Below, piece after piece: positions 25,412-33,540 of a stretch of DNA of 43,611 bases. The notes under the pieces were generated by a model. That model did no database searches, was not told the origin of the DNA, and saw only the letters and a list, made by a program, of their open reading frames with translations. The translations under genes and the position numbers were made by a program. The DNA comes from an uncultured Dysosmobacter sp. (GTDB lineage: Bacteria > Bacillota > Clostridia > Oscillospirales > Oscillospiraceae), in contig CAKSVQ010000006.1 in assembly GCA_934504065.1 (NCBI GenBank), forward strand, positions 1 through 43,611. Reading direction: 5' to 3'. Position 1 is the first letter of the stretch. Every line of letters starts with the position of its first letter.

Positions 25412-26747
25412 ATGTAAGGTGCACCAGCGTATTCTGGGCCCTTGCGGTGTCGGGATAGATCCCGGCTGCGGCGGCTGCGAACACCGCCGCGCCGAAGGCG
25501 GCCTCCTCCCGGTGGATGGGGCTGCGCAGGGGCAGGGCGAACTGCTGGGCAAGATACTGCCGCAAAACCGGGTTTTCCCGCACCGCGTTGCCGGAGCCCA
25601 CCAGCGTGTGGGCCGGGGCGGGCAGCGGCATCTCCCGGTAAAGCGAGTGCAGTTCGTCGGCCATGCCCCAGAGAACGCCCCGGATCAGCTCCTCCGGGGA
25701 GAAATTGTCCTCGGAAATGGCGCGGATGGCTCCCCGCAGGGCGGGGTCTGCGCGGGTGCCGCAGAACCGGGGGTCCACCGTAAGGGTGTGGCGCTGGGGG
25801 TCTTGGGCGGCCAGCGCGTTCATGGCGGCGTAAATATCCCGGTCATCGCCGCCGAAGCAGGCGGCGCACCGGGCAAAGAATCGGTGCAGCAGCGCATAGG
25901 CCCGCCCGCCGCAAAGGGGCGCACCCACCAGCAAAAAGCGGCCGTCCACATAGGGCCGGACCTCCCCGGCGGGAAAGGCGCAGGGCGCGTCCGCCACGGC
26001 GGAGACCTGACTGCCCGTGCCGATGTTGACCAGCACGCCGCCTGCGCCAAGAGCGCCCAGCACGCTTGCCTGATTATCCCCGATGGCCAGCGCCACAGGC
26101 ACGCCGCCGCAGCGGCCCAGCACCGCCGTTTCACTGCTCACATCGGGCGCACAGGAAACGCCAAGGTGCCGGAGGGCGTCGTTGTCAAATGCGCCGCGTG
26201 AGAGGGAGAAGCAGCCGAGACTGGCCGCGTTGGACGCGTGGAGCAGCGGCGCGGACAGGCCGCAAAGCCGCATGGCGGCATAGTCGGCGATGGTGGAAAT
26301 CGCGGCGGCCTCCGGCGGAACAAGGCCCTGCCGACAGTTGATGAAATGGGTCAGCAGCCCATAGCCGGAGGCGAGGGGATACCCGCACTCCCGGCTGAGC
26401 ACGGAGGCATACGTGCCGCCGCCCCAGGGAAGCTCGCCCCGGGGGTCCTGCCATGTGTACAGGGGGCTGACGGCCTGCCCTGCCCGGTCCAGATAGAGGA
26501 TGCTGTGCATCTGCCCGGTCAGGCCGATAGCCGCAAGGGGAGGGTACTGCGCCGCAAGGTCCTCCTTCAAGCGGAAGACCGTGCGCAAAATGGCGGCGCT
26601 GTCCTGCACGTGGGGCGGCTGGTCCGCTGTGGGTGCGGCGCCGGGATTGGGAACGGTGATCGCGCGCAGCACCTGCCCGTCGGACGCGCGGATCGCCACG
26701 GCGCTGATGGAGGTGGTGCCAATGTCAAGGCCGATCAATGTGGACAT
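25410..26747 (-). CDS. FGGY family carbohydrate kinase, sedoheptulokinase-like
   Basis: A 445-residue sugar kinase. The N-terminal domain has the phosphate-1 motif LDIGTTSISAV (residues 7-17), TGQMHSILYLD (about 77) and TWQDPRGE (about 98). The C-terminal domain has IGDNQASVLGA, NIGTGSQVSAV (about 242) and the adenosine motif LVGSGNAVRENP (about 387), with EEAAFGAAVFAA near the end. TGQMH plus TWQD recalls sedoheptulokinase and xylulokinase branches, but the substrate is unproven. The ribosome site AAAGGAG is 8 bases before the ATG. It stands alone and is divergent from the VanZ-like gene. Confidence 0.88.
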   Translation of the reverse strand: MSTLIGLDIGTTSISAVAIRASDGQVLRAITVPNPGAAPTADQPPHVQDSAAILRTVFRLKEDLAAQYPPLAAIGLTGQMHSILYLDRAGQAVSPLYTWQDPRGELPWGGGTYASVLSRECGYPLASGYGLLTHFINCRQGLVPPEAAAISTIADYAAMRLCGLSAPLLHASNAASLGCFSLSRGAFDNDALRHLGVSCAPDVSSETAVLGRCGGVPVALAIGDNQASVLGALGAGGVLVNIGTGSQVSAVADAPCAFPAGEVRPYVDGRFLLVGAPLCGGRAYALLHRFFARCAACFGGDDRDIYAAMNALAAQDPQRHTLTVDPRFCGTRADPALRGAIRAISEDNFSPEELIRGVLWGMADELHSLYREMPLPAPAHTLVGSGNAVRENPVLRQYLAQQFALPLRSPIHREEAAFGAAVFAAAAAGIYPDTARAQNTLVHLT

Positions 26748-26783
26748 GGGTGGTCTCCTTTTCCTGCGGCTTCCGGGTGAGGT

Positions 26784-26845
26784 GAAAACCGCGTTTTCCC
26801 TGATTGTGATGCTTCGATGGTATCACGCCGCGGCAAAGTTGGCAA
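26784..26845 (-). promoter_or_regulatory. FGGY kinase promoter with a downstream palindrome
   Basis: On the minus strand TTGCCA (26840-26845), 17 bp, TACCAT (26817-26822). A perfect 15-base palindrome GAAAAC-CGC-GTTTTC (26784-26798) lies about 10 bases past the predicted start, within the leader. It resembles LacI-family operator half-sites; no regulator gene adjoins it. Confidence 0.55.
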
Positions 26846-26872
26846 CCGCCCCGGTGATTCTTTTGCGGCGGA

Positions 26873-26901
26873 TTGCACAAACGGGCGGTGTGTGGTAAAC
26901 T
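26873..26901 (+). promoter_or_regulatory. Promoter of the VanZ-like gene
   Basis: TTGCAC (26873-26878), 17 bp, TAAACT (26896-26901), then GGAGGG ahead of the ATG at 26921. It is divergent from the FGGY kinase promoter. The rest of the 170-base gap between the genes shows nothing else I can name. Confidence 0.5.
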
Positions 26902-26920
26902 ATCGAAAACGGAGGGATTT

Positions 26921-27808
26921 ATGAAACAATGGTGCAAGCTGTGCCGCGCGCTTCCGGCGGCACTTTGGTATGGCGTGATCTGGAATTTTTCCGCGCAGAC
27001 CGCCGCCGTCTCCGGCGACCTTTCCGACCGCCTTTTGTGGCGGATGCTGGCGGTGGTGTCCCCGGCCTTTGCGGCGGCGGACGGGGCGGTGCAGAGCGCG
27101 TCGGTGGAGCTGCTGTCCTTTTTCGAGCGTAAGGCGGCGCATATGTTTTTGTATTTTACGCTGGTGCTGCTGGTGTGGCTGGCGCTGGGGCCGTGGGTGC
27201 GGGGAAAGCGGCGGCAGATGCCCCTTGCCGCAGTCCTTACCGCCGTGCTGGCGGGGCTGGACGAATACCACCAGACCTTTGTGCCGGGCCGCAGCGGCGA
27301 GGTGCGGGACGTGTGCGTGGATATGACGGGCGCGTTGATCGCACTGGCGCTGGCACTGGTCCTTTTGTGGGTGGACCGCTGCCGCAGGCAGGGCGGCACA
27401 GGCGGGTGGGCGCTGGCTGCCATTCCACTGTGTATGCTGGCCGCGCTGTGGCTTGCGATCGTGCCGCCCGCGTGGGCGCGGAGCGTGCTTGCGTGGGCCG
27501 CGGAGCGGTTTTGCCCGGTGTTCCCGGCAGGGGACATGGCGGCCCTGGCCCCCATCGCGCGGGAGACGGTGCTGGCGGTTTTCAGCGGTGTGCTGGGCTT
27601 TGCCGGGGCGCTGTTGGCGGCGCTGACCGGAAAGCGGGCCGCCCCGGCCTTGACCGGGGCGCTGCTGCTGGTGCTGACGGCAGGCTGCTCGGCATCTGTC
27701 GTTTTCCGGCAGCCGGCGCTGGTGGGCCTTGCGGCGCTGGGCTTTGCCGTCGGTGCCGCGCTGTGGGGCCTGTATGCCGCCGCGCGATGCTTCGCCAAAG
27801 TGGCGTAG
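26921..27808 (+). CDS. VanZ-like family membrane protein
   Basis: A 295-residue integral membrane protein. The first two-thirds match the VanZ-like fold: a FSAQTA segment after TM1 (about 25), a KAAHMFLYFTLVLLVWLA helix (about 70-88), and the signature DEYHQTFVPGRSGEVRDVCVD (about 109-129) before the next helix. Further hydrophobic helices follow to residue 285. VanZ relatives affect teicoplanin resistance or cell-wall lipids, but most are uncharacterised. The last residues (about FAKVA) and the TAG stop are encoded by the left hairpin of repeat copy 3, so the native C-terminus was probably replaced or extended. Confidence 0.87.
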   Translation: MKQWCKLCRALPAALWYGVIWNFSAQTAAVSGDLSDRLLWRMLAVVSPAFAAADGAVQSASVELLSFFERKAAHMFLYFTLVLLVWLALGPWVRGKRRQMPLAAVLTAVLAGLDEYHQTFVPGRSGEVRDVCVDMTGALIALALALVLLWVDRCRRQGGTGGWALAAIPLCMLAALWLAIVPPAWARSVLAWAAERFCPVFPAGDMAALAPIARETVLAVFSGVLGFAGALLAALTGKRAAPALTGALLLVLTAGCSASVVFRQPALVGLAALGFAVGAALWGLYAAARCFAKVA

Positions 27809-27977
27809 CCACTTTGGTGAGGAGGCTTCGCTGCGCTCTGCGCTTCGGTTGGCCGCAGAGCGGCCAATTCGACACTCACTTCGCGCAAGGAGTGTTTTCC
27901 GACGTACATGCCGCCGGAAAACACGGATTCCATAGCTTTCACGTCTACGGACGTGAAACTCTGCGAGGCTTTTTCGA
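27795..27977 (+). repeat. Dispersed intergenic hairpin repeat, copy 3 (most complete)
   Basis: Modules in order are: hairpin CCAAAGTGGC/GCCACTTTGG (27795-27817); the GCTTCGCTGCGCTC box (about 27824-27838); a GGCCGC...GCGGCC hairpin (about 27851-27865); a TTCGCGCAAGGAG box; hairpin GTTTTCCG/CGGAAAAC (27894-27922); hairpin TTTCACGTC/GACGTGAAA (27937-27958); and tail CTCTGCGAGGCTTTTTCGA (27959-27977). A terminator follows. It starts inside the end of the VanZ-like gene and runs in its direction. This 170-base stretch contains no other gene. Confidence 0.9.
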
Positions 27978-27985
27978 CAGACTGA

Positions 27986-28009
27986 GGGACGTACCATCTG
28001 GTACGTCCC
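27986..28009. terminator. Bidirectional terminator after repeat copy 3
   Basis: A perfect 10-bp stem GGGACGTACC / GGTACGTCCC with loop ATCT. It lies between the plus-strand VanZ-like gene with its repeat and the minus-strand end of the phage baseplate operon, five bases from that operon's last stop. Confidence 0.85.
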
Positions 28010-28014
28010 AATTT

Positions 28015-28791
28015 CTATGTTTCGGTTAATGTCAGCGTTCCCATCACCGCCACGGCGCGGCTGGAAAGGGGCAGGCTCTCGCCGGAGCCGTTCATGGAAA
28101 AGGCGGTCACATCCGCCACGCCGTCCGTTTCCAGCAGCAGCCGCAGCAGCTTGGCGTGGCTGACGGTGGAGGTGCGCAGGGCGGTCTCCTGAAAAAAGGT
28201 GTCCACTGCTTTGGAAAACGCCGCCTGCACGCCGCCAAGCTCGCCCCCGTCCATCAGCGTGACGGCGGCGGTGACGGAAACGGGCGTTTCCTCGGCGGCA
28301 AACACCCGGGCGTCCGCCCCCACGGGCCGCTCCCGGTCCACGATGGCCTGCGTCGCGGCCACGGCTTCCGCCCCGGGAGCGCGGCCATCCGTCCCGGCGG
28401 CCACAATGTCCACCGTTCCGCTGCCCCGCGCCAGCGGCAGCACCCGCACCCGGTCAATGCCCACGGCCTGCGTGCACCACGCGGCGTAGTGGTCGGCGTT
28501 GCCGGAGGCCGGGGTGGAAGAAAGCGCCGCCAGCGCCCGGGCGCGCAGGGTGTCGTCGTCCTCCGCCTCCTTGCGCATGATGCCCCGGTCGGCGCACACC
28601 GCCGTCAGCGCGTCATCCACGGCGGTGGAGACAAAGGCGCGGCGTTCCATGGCGTCAATGTCCATGCTCCAGAACTGGGCCATGCCGTCGGCGCAGGCGC
28701 GCAGCACGTCCCCGGCAAAGGTGCCCTCTTCCGCGCTGCCGGGGCCGTCATAGGCGGCGGTGAGAAGCTGCAAAAGTTCCTGCTTTGTCAT
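28015..28791 (-). CDS. Phage baseplate J/gp47-like protein (XkdT-like)
   Basis: A 258-residue baseplate wedge protein. The N-terminal third has the gp47-like opening MTKQELLQLLTAAYDG and an Asp/Ala-rich helical region. The middle shows the family's TPASGNADHYAAWCTQAVGIDRVRVLP stretch and a VTAAVTLMDG beta domain. It is shorter than PBSX XkdT (about 350 residues). The start at 28791 follows GGGAGGTG and overlaps the XkdS-like stop by four bases. It ends the late operon; no XkdU or tail-fibre gene follows. Confidence 0.88.
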   Translation of the reverse strand: MTKQELLQLLTAAYDGPGSAEEGTFAGDVLRACADGMAQFWSMDIDAMERRAFVSTAVDDALTAVCADRGIMRKEAEDDDTLRARALAALSSTPASGNADHYAAWCTQAVGIDRVRVLPLARGSGTVDIVAAGTDGRAPGAEAVAATQAIVDRERPVGADARVFAAEETPVSVTAAVTLMDGGELGGVQAAFSKAVDTFFQETALRTSTVSHAKLLRLLLETDGVADVTAFSMNGSGESLPLSSRAVAVMGTLTLTET

Positions 28792-29228
28792 GTAAGCGTC
28801 ACCTCCCATGTGTGTGAAAATGCTTCATAAACGGTGTGCACGGTGAACCGGACCTCCATCAAACTGTCTGTCCTGTGAAAGGAAAAGCCGTCCACGCTCT
28901 GAATATAGGGCGAGACCTCCAGCGCCTGCCGGATCTGGCGGCGCAGCTGGCTCTCCAGAATCCCCTCGTCCGCGCTGGCGCCCAGCAGAGAACGCAGCTC
29001 GTTGCCGTAATCCGGCGACCACGCGGTATAGCAAAAGCGGGCGCTCTCCGGGTGCAGCGCCCGGGTGCACCAGATGGCAAGGGCCTCATTCCCGCCCACA
29101 AGATACGGCTTCCCGTTCCGCAGGGCAAAGGCATGGCGGTCCCAGTCCACCGCCCATTCCTGAAAAAGCGGCAGAGCGCCTTCACTGTCGGTGCTTTCCG
29201 GGGCCGCGCCCCAATCGGGAAAGATCAT
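28788..29228 (-). CDS. Phage baseplate protein, XkdS/DUF2634-like
   Basis: A 146-residue protein of the gp25-like wedge group (DUF2634, PBSX XkdS). It shows PLFQEWAVDWDRHAFALRNGKPYLVGGNEAL at the N-terminal third (read as separate family blocks), W-S-P-D-Y-G-N-E-L, and a C-terminal SLMEVRFTVHTVYE strand. Its start overlaps the stop of the XkdR-like gene by four bases. A longer frame reaching 29609 only reads through neighbours. Confidence 0.85.
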   Translation of the reverse strand: MIFPDWGAAPESTDSEGALPLFQEWAVDWDRHAFALRNGKPYLVGGNEALAIWCTRALHPESARFCYTAWSPDYGNELRSLLGASADEGILESQLRRQIRQALEVSPYIQSVDGFSFHRTDSLMEVRFTVHTVYEAFSHTWEVTLT

Positions 29229-29470
29229 GCGCCGCCCTCCCGAAAGCCCAGAAACCACAGCCCCTCCTCGCAGGGCAGCAGCGCTGCCTCCCGGCCAAGG
29301 TCCTCCCGGCGGAAAGCCGTGCCGCTGGGATAGAACAGCCCGTCGGATACGGCGGTGCCCCGCACGGTGACTGTGGGCGGCGCAATGGCCGTCAGCGTTC
29401 CGAACACGCCTGCGGGCGCGGCGGTCTCCGCCGGGCGCAGCAGTTCCCAAAGCGCACTGTATACATTCAT
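29225..29470 (-). CDS. Phage protein, XkdR/DUF2577-like
   Basis: An 81-residue protein at the place of PBSX xkdR. It is beta-rich with a short N-terminal helix, and I base the call mainly on gene order between XkdQ-like and XkdS-like genes and on its size. Both its ends overlap neighbours by four bases, which supports it as a real gene. Confidence 0.75.
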   Translation of the reverse strand: MNVYSALWELLRPAETAAPAGVFGTLTAIAPPTVTVRGTAVSDGLFYPSGTAFRREDLGREAALLPCEEGLWFLGFREGGA

Positions 29471-30354
29471 GTCTCATCCTCCAATCGCAGTGATGTGGTA
29501 AAGGTCCCCCGCTCCCAGCGGTGCTCGTGGGCGGTGATGGCGTAGATCCCGTCCAGCCCCCACGCGGGGCGGTGCACCTCCGCCCTGCCGCCGCAGGCAA
29601 GGGCAGCATCGCCCAGAACCGTCAATCTGGCGGTGCGGCTGCGGGACGTGAGAGCGGCGGAGGCCTGCTCCTGTGCCGCACCGTTTTTGCCCAGCACGGT
29701 TTGAAAGCGGCCATAGGCGGCAATGTCGCCATCGTGCCGGGCCTGAGCCAGCGGGCGGCCGTTCCGGCCCACCACCACGGCGGCGTTGACCATGTCGCGG
29801 ATGCTGGCCTGGCAGGAGACGTCCAGTACCCGCTCCGGCCGCAGCAGAACGGGCGCGCCTGCGGCAGCGCGCACCGTCAGCGCGCCGCCGCGCACGCCGA
29901 TTTCCCGCCGGGGGCCCACGGCGGCACGCAGAACGGAAAAGGCGGAGCGCCCCGCCCCGGTGACAATGGTGCGGCCCACGCCGTCGTCCTCCACCGTCCC
30001 CAGCGGGATGCCCAGCTCCCCGGCGATCTTGGCGGCGATGGCGCGCCCGGTCCCGGTATACACGCCGTAAAGCTCGTTCCGCGTGAGGTACACGCCGGGG
30101 TCATAGGCGGTGATGCTCACGCGCCGCGGCGTGCGGGAAATGGTGTGGATGCTGCCTGAGAAGCGCTCCGTGCCGTCATCGTCCGTCAGATGCACCACAT
30201 CCCCCACCGCCACGGACAGCTTGAGAAAATACGTGTCCGCCGGGGCGGAGAGCAGCACGGCGGTGAGGGTGGCCGCCGCTTCCTCCCGGGCCTTCCCCAC
30301 CCGGAGGGATTCCAGCGCGGGGGCCGCCATTTGCTTTCCGATCCAGAGCTTCAT
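29467..30354 (-). CDS. Phage baseplate hub protein, XkdQ-like
   Basis: A 295-residue protein with the gp27/gpD-like hub layout: an N-terminal beta domain (LSVAVGDVVHLTDDDG; SITAYDPGVYLTRNE about 98) and a later domain ending in GIYAITAHEHRWERGTFTTSL. This matches the hub protein that follows the LysM protein in PBSX-type tails. The start overlaps the LysM gene's stop by four bases. Length is close to that of XkdQ. Confidence 0.87.
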   Translation of the reverse strand: MKLWIGKQMAAPALESLRVGKAREEAAATLTAVLLSAPADTYFLKLSVAVGDVVHLTDDDGTERFSGSIHTISRTPRRVSITAYDPGVYLTRNELYGVYTGTGRAIAAKIAGELGIPLGTVEDDGVGRTIVTGAGRSAFSVLRAAVGPRREIGVRGGALTVRAAAGAPVLLRPERVLDVSCQASIRDMVNAAVVVGRNGRPLAQARHDGDIAAYGRFQTVLGKNGAAQEQASAALTSRSRTARLTVLGDAALACGGRAEVHRPAWGLDGIYAITAHEHRWERGTFTTSLRLEDET

Positions 30355-30968
30355 AGGGCCAGCACCTTGCCGATGGGCAGCTTTCTGGGGTCGGCCACGC
30401 CGTTTTTCCCGGCAATGCCCCGCCATTTCGTTCCGTCGCCGTAATAGCGGCAGGCAATGTCCCAGAGGGTGTCGCCCTTTTTCACCGTATGGGTCCTGGG
30501 CAGCAGCCGCTCGTCCTCCCGGGCCGGAGCGGCGGCGCTTCCCCCGCCCGCCAGCGCGGCCAGCGCCGATTTGAACTTGTATTCTCGCAGTGTCAGGGAA
30601 AGCCCCACGTCGCGGTCGCCCTCCCGCAGGGTCTCGGAAAGGTCCTCGATCAAAAAGGCGTCGTTGATGTCGCTGGACGAGATGATGAGCCGCACCGGGT
30701 CGCCGGAATCCTGCCAGCGCTTGAGCATGGAGAGGACGGTCTCCGGTGTCTGCCCTGCGTAAAAGGGCGAGCCCTCGGCGGGAAGAAAGGTCTTCAGCCG
30801 GACCTCCCGCAGGCCCCGCCCGCCGAAGAGGTTGACGGCTGCGCCGATGGCAAGGGTGTGCACGTGGTTTTCGTTGGGGCGGGTGACGGTGATCCGGGCG
30901 GGGTTTACGGAAAGATAGATCCGCTCCGCCCCATTGTCGTGCCAGATCAAAACGGTTCTGGTGTTCAT
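30351..30968 (-). CDS. LysM-containing phage tail protein, XkdP-like
   Basis: A 205-residue protein. The N-terminal part (about 1-120) is a beta-rich tail-tip domain, and residues 150-205 form a LysM domain (THTVKKGDTLWDIACRYYGDGTKW). The LysM end is thought to touch peptidoglycan or the hub. Same place as PBSX XkdP. The start has a GGAGG-type site. Ten bases separate it from the 340-residue gene upstream, exactly where a tape-measure gene is normally found. Confidence 0.92.
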   Translation of the reverse strand: MNTRTVLIWHDNGAERIYLSVNPARITVTRPNENHVHTLAIGAAVNLFGGRGLREVRLKTFLPAEGSPFYAGQTPETVLSMLKRWQDSGDPVRLIISSSDINDAFLIEDLSETLREGDRDVGLSLTLREYKFKSALAALAGGGSAAAPAREDERLLPRTHTVKKGDTLWDIACRYYGDGTKWRGIAGKNGVADPRKLPIGKVLAL

Positions 30969-30978
30969 GTCTTCCTCC

Positions 30979-32001
30979 TTATCTGACGACGGCGGCCCGG
31001 CGCAGCCCTTCCAGCAGCGCCTGCGCCATCTGCTGCGCAAGTGCGGCGGTGTCCACGGCGGCGGGCCATGCCGCCTGCGAGATGGGTCCCGGCGTGAAAG
31101 GCGCGGCCAGCGGCGCAGCCGTTGGGGCCTCCGATTCGGTGCTGCGCGCCATGGGCAGGGTGGCCATGTCCTCCGACAGGGCCGCTTCGCCTACTTCGTG
31201 CTCCGCAGCTGCGGCTTCGGGGAACTCCGCCGTGGGCGCGGAGCACGCGGGGGAGGGCAGCACCGCGCCGCCGGGGGTGTCGGTTTGCGCAGCCAAATCG
31301 TTCCCGCCAACTCTTCCCGCCCCAGTGGTCTTTCGAAAAGCCGCCCCGGCGGACGTGAAAGGCTGCTTTGGCGCGGGGGCGGCAAAAGCGGTGGAAAATC
31401 CACCGTTTGCCGCATCGCCGCTGGCCTTTTCCGATGTGGGGATACTGACGGGCTTTTCATCCGTCGGTTTACCTGCACACGCTTTTCTGTCCGCTTTCTC
31501 TTCCCGCGCCCGGGCAGCCGGAACCGTCGGGCCGGACTGCGGAAGAACCGTGTCCGGCAGTTCTTCCGCCGCTCCCTCCTGCGCGGTCCCCTCTGCCGCA
31601 GATCCCGGCGCGGCGGTCATGGAGGACGCTTTATCGGCACCCGCGTCGTCCTCCCCGGTAGGCGCGCCCTGCGGGATGGCTGCCGCTTCCTCCTGTCCCG
31701 GCGTCACGCCGCTGAGGGCCAGCACCGCCAGCGCCGCCGTCCGGGCCTCGCCGGGGGAGAGGTAGTGGGTGATCTCGTCCGGCGTGAACAGCCGCTGTTT
31801 CCGGCGCAGGGTCTCTCCGGCCAGCTGCAATTCCCGGCAGGCGGCGTAAAACAGCGCCCGCCCGCCGTCCGCCATCCCCAGCGCGGCGCATTCCTGAGGG
31901 GAGAGGGCCTCCACCGTCACCGTGCCCAGCGCGCCGCAGGGCACCTGCGCCGTCTGCCCCCGGTGCAGCGTGCGCTGGCGCAGGGCTTCCAGCAGCGTCA
32001 T
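30979..32001 (-). CDS. Tail assembly chaperone-like protein with a long disordered extension
   Basis: A 340-residue protein of two unlike parts. Residues 1-100 are helical with FTPDEITHYLSPGEARTAALAVLALSG and resemble XkdN-type tail assembly chaperones in place and character. Residues 105-310 are a low-complexity Ala/Pro/Thr/Glu-rich region of presumed disorder. The end (about 315-340) is a short helix, DTAALAQQMAQALLEGL. No tape-measure-like coiled coil is present. It overlaps the tail-tube gene by four bases. Whether the extension replaces the ruler protein is speculation; the chaperone call is itself tentative. Confidence 0.65.
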   Translation of the reverse strand: MTLLEALRQRTLHRGQTAQVPCGALGTVTVEALSPQECAALGMADGGRALFYAACRELQLAGETLRRKQRLFTPDEITHYLSPGEARTAALAVLALSGVTPGQEEAAAIPQGAPTGEDDAGADKASSMTAAPGSAAEGTAQEGAAEELPDTVLPQSGPTVPAARAREEKADRKACAGKPTDEKPVSIPTSEKASGDAANGGFSTAFAAPAPKQPFTSAGAAFRKTTGAGRVGGNDLAAQTDTPGGAVLPSPACSAPTAEFPEAAAAEHEVGEAALSEDMATLPMARSTESEAPTAAPLAAPFTPGPISQAAWPAAVDTAALAQQMAQALLEGLRRAAVVR

Positions 32002-32444
32002 CCGGCGTTCACCTCAATGCGCTCAAGGCACTGCAGGTCCGAGGGGCGGAAGGTGAAGGGCAGCTTCTGCTGGTTCACCTCGCCCACCTTATAGTTCAGG
32101 AAGGGCAGCTCGGTGAACGCCACGTTGTCCACGCTGTACCGTTCCTCGCCGCCGTCCGCCGCGTCGGGGTCCTTCAGGGCGGTGGTGATGGTGCAGCGCT
32201 TGTCCACGCCCTTTTTGGCCTGCTCTAAAACCTCGAAAAACCGGGTGTAGACCTGCTTGAGGGTCATGGTGCCCTCGCCGGAGTAGCCGGTGATCTTGCT
32301 GTCCACATCCATGCCCAGCTGCACCTTTTCCCGCTGCACCTTTACCGTCAGCGTCAGCTGGCTCAGCTCCGCGATGCGCGCGCCGTCCACCCACACCTCG
32401 GCAAAAGAGCCGGAAAGCGTTCTGTTTGCCTGTAAATTACTCAT
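31998..32444 (-). CDS. Phage tail tube protein, XkdM-like
   Basis: A 148-residue tail tube protein. It shows the NRTLSGSFAEVWVDG opening, the KITGYSGEGTMTLKQVYTRF motif (about 56-75) and the LPFTFRPSDLQCLERI ending typical of XkdM. It would form the inner tube inside the contractile sheath. It follows the sheath gene by 21 bases with AGGAGG upstream. Confidence 0.93.
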   Translation of the reverse strand: MSNLQANRTLSGSFAEVWVDGARIAELSQLTLTVKVQREKVQLGMDVDSKITGYSGEGTMTLKQVYTRFFEVLEQAKKGVDKRCTITTALKDPDAADGGEERYSVDNVAFTELPFLNYKVGEVNQQKLPFTFRPSDLQCLERIEVNAG

Positions 32445-32465
32445 ACATTCCTCCTAAGCTTTGGT

Positions 32466-33506
32466 TTACATTGCGATGACCAGCGAAAGGTCCTCCATGG
32501 CGTCGCAGAAGGTCAGCGTTGCTTCCAGAAAGACGTGGCTCCCGGTGTTGGCCCGCAGGATTTCCGTGTCCTTCATGGCGGAGGTGTCCGTGCCCCGGGA
32601 TTCCAGATACTGCCGCTGCCCGGAAAGGGAGACGGCGCAGCGGTTGTCCGCCGTTTTGTCCAGCACGTCGCCCTCCAGCTCCCGGAAATAGGCGTTGATG
32701 GCCGTCACCAGCAGGAGCTTGCTGTCATAATCCCCCAGCACCTTGCCCACATACCCCGTCTCAAAGGCCCGGGCAATGTCCGTGCGAATCAGGTCGATCC
32801 CCTCCACGATCTTGATCTTCTGGAAGGGGGCCGCCTTGTCGGCGGTCAGGGTGGTCAGGGAGTTCACCGCCCGGCCCAGACGGTAGCCGTCCCGGCCGGG
32901 GACGATGATGAGCTTCCCCGCGTCCACGTCGGCGTCGGGGGTTTCCGGTGCGTCGCAGCCCACCACCTCCGGCAGCGTGGTGTAGGTGGCGGAGCGGGTC
33001 AGGGGCAGGGCGGCGAGAAGCGCGGCAATGCGGACGGTATAGTCCCTTGCGGTCACCGCGCCGTCATCCAGCACGACGCCGCTGGCGCACAGGTTCACGA
33101 TGCCCTCGTCGTCCGGCGCGGCGGCCCCTGCCACCACAGCCTTCACGCCCCGTCCCCCGGCGCGCTGCTTTTTGATAAAGGAGACGACCTCCGTGTCCGT
33201 CAGGCCGGGGGCGGCCAGCCAGTCAAAGGGGAGCTGCTCCAGCGTCTGAAAGGTTTTCTGCGCCGTCTCGCCCACCCGGAGCACGGCCACCTTGCTGGGG
33301 GCTGACAAAAATGCCAGCCGTAAGAGACGGTAATTTTCCGCCGTGAACTGTTCCGCAGGCACCTCGTCAAGGCTTTTGTATACGCTCAGCGCCGCGCCGT
33401 CCTTCGTTGCGTCCTTCACCGCAACGGCCAGCACGCCCCGGGCAGAGCGGGTAATGGCGGAAACCGCCGCCGTCTGAAAATGAATAAAAATTTCGGGAAG
33501 ACCCAT
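32466..33506 (-). CDS. Phage contractile tail sheath protein, XkdK-like
   Basis: A 346-residue sheath protein, shorter than PBSX XkdK (about 466) but usual for clostridial sheaths. It begins MGLPEIFIHFQTAA and ends with NTGSHVFLEATLTFCDAMEDLSLVI, the conserved C-terminal handshake region. A KIVEGIDLIRTDIA block lies around residue 245. The start at 33506 follows GGAGG by 5 bases; longer frames run into repeat copy 4. A sheath means a contractile (myovirus or R-type) tail. Confidence 0.93.
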   Translation of the reverse strand: MGLPEIFIHFQTAAVSAITRSARGVLAVAVKDATKDGAALSVYKSLDEVPAEQFTAENYRLLRLAFLSAPSKVAVLRVGETAQKTFQTLEQLPFDWLAAPGLTDTEVVSFIKKQRAGGRGVKAVVAGAAAPDDEGIVNLCASGVVLDDGAVTARDYTVRIAALLAALPLTRSATYTTLPEVVGCDAPETPDADVDAGKLIIVPGRDGYRLGRAVNSLTTLTADKAAPFQKIKIVEGIDLIRTDIARAFETGYVGKVLGDYDSKLLLVTAINAYFRELEGDVLDKTADNRCAVSLSGQRQYLESRGTDTSAMKDTEILRANTGSHVFLEATLTFCDAMEDLSLVIAM

Positions 33507-33540
33507 ACATACCTCCAAATGAAAAAATGTGCACTCTGGC

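Noticed and set aside
28015..33506. R-type bacteriocin (tailocin) or extracellular contractile injection system
   Set aside because: Capsid, connector and terminase genes are present, while fibre, ATPase and toxin genes are not. The set fits a reduced phage locus better than a tailocin.
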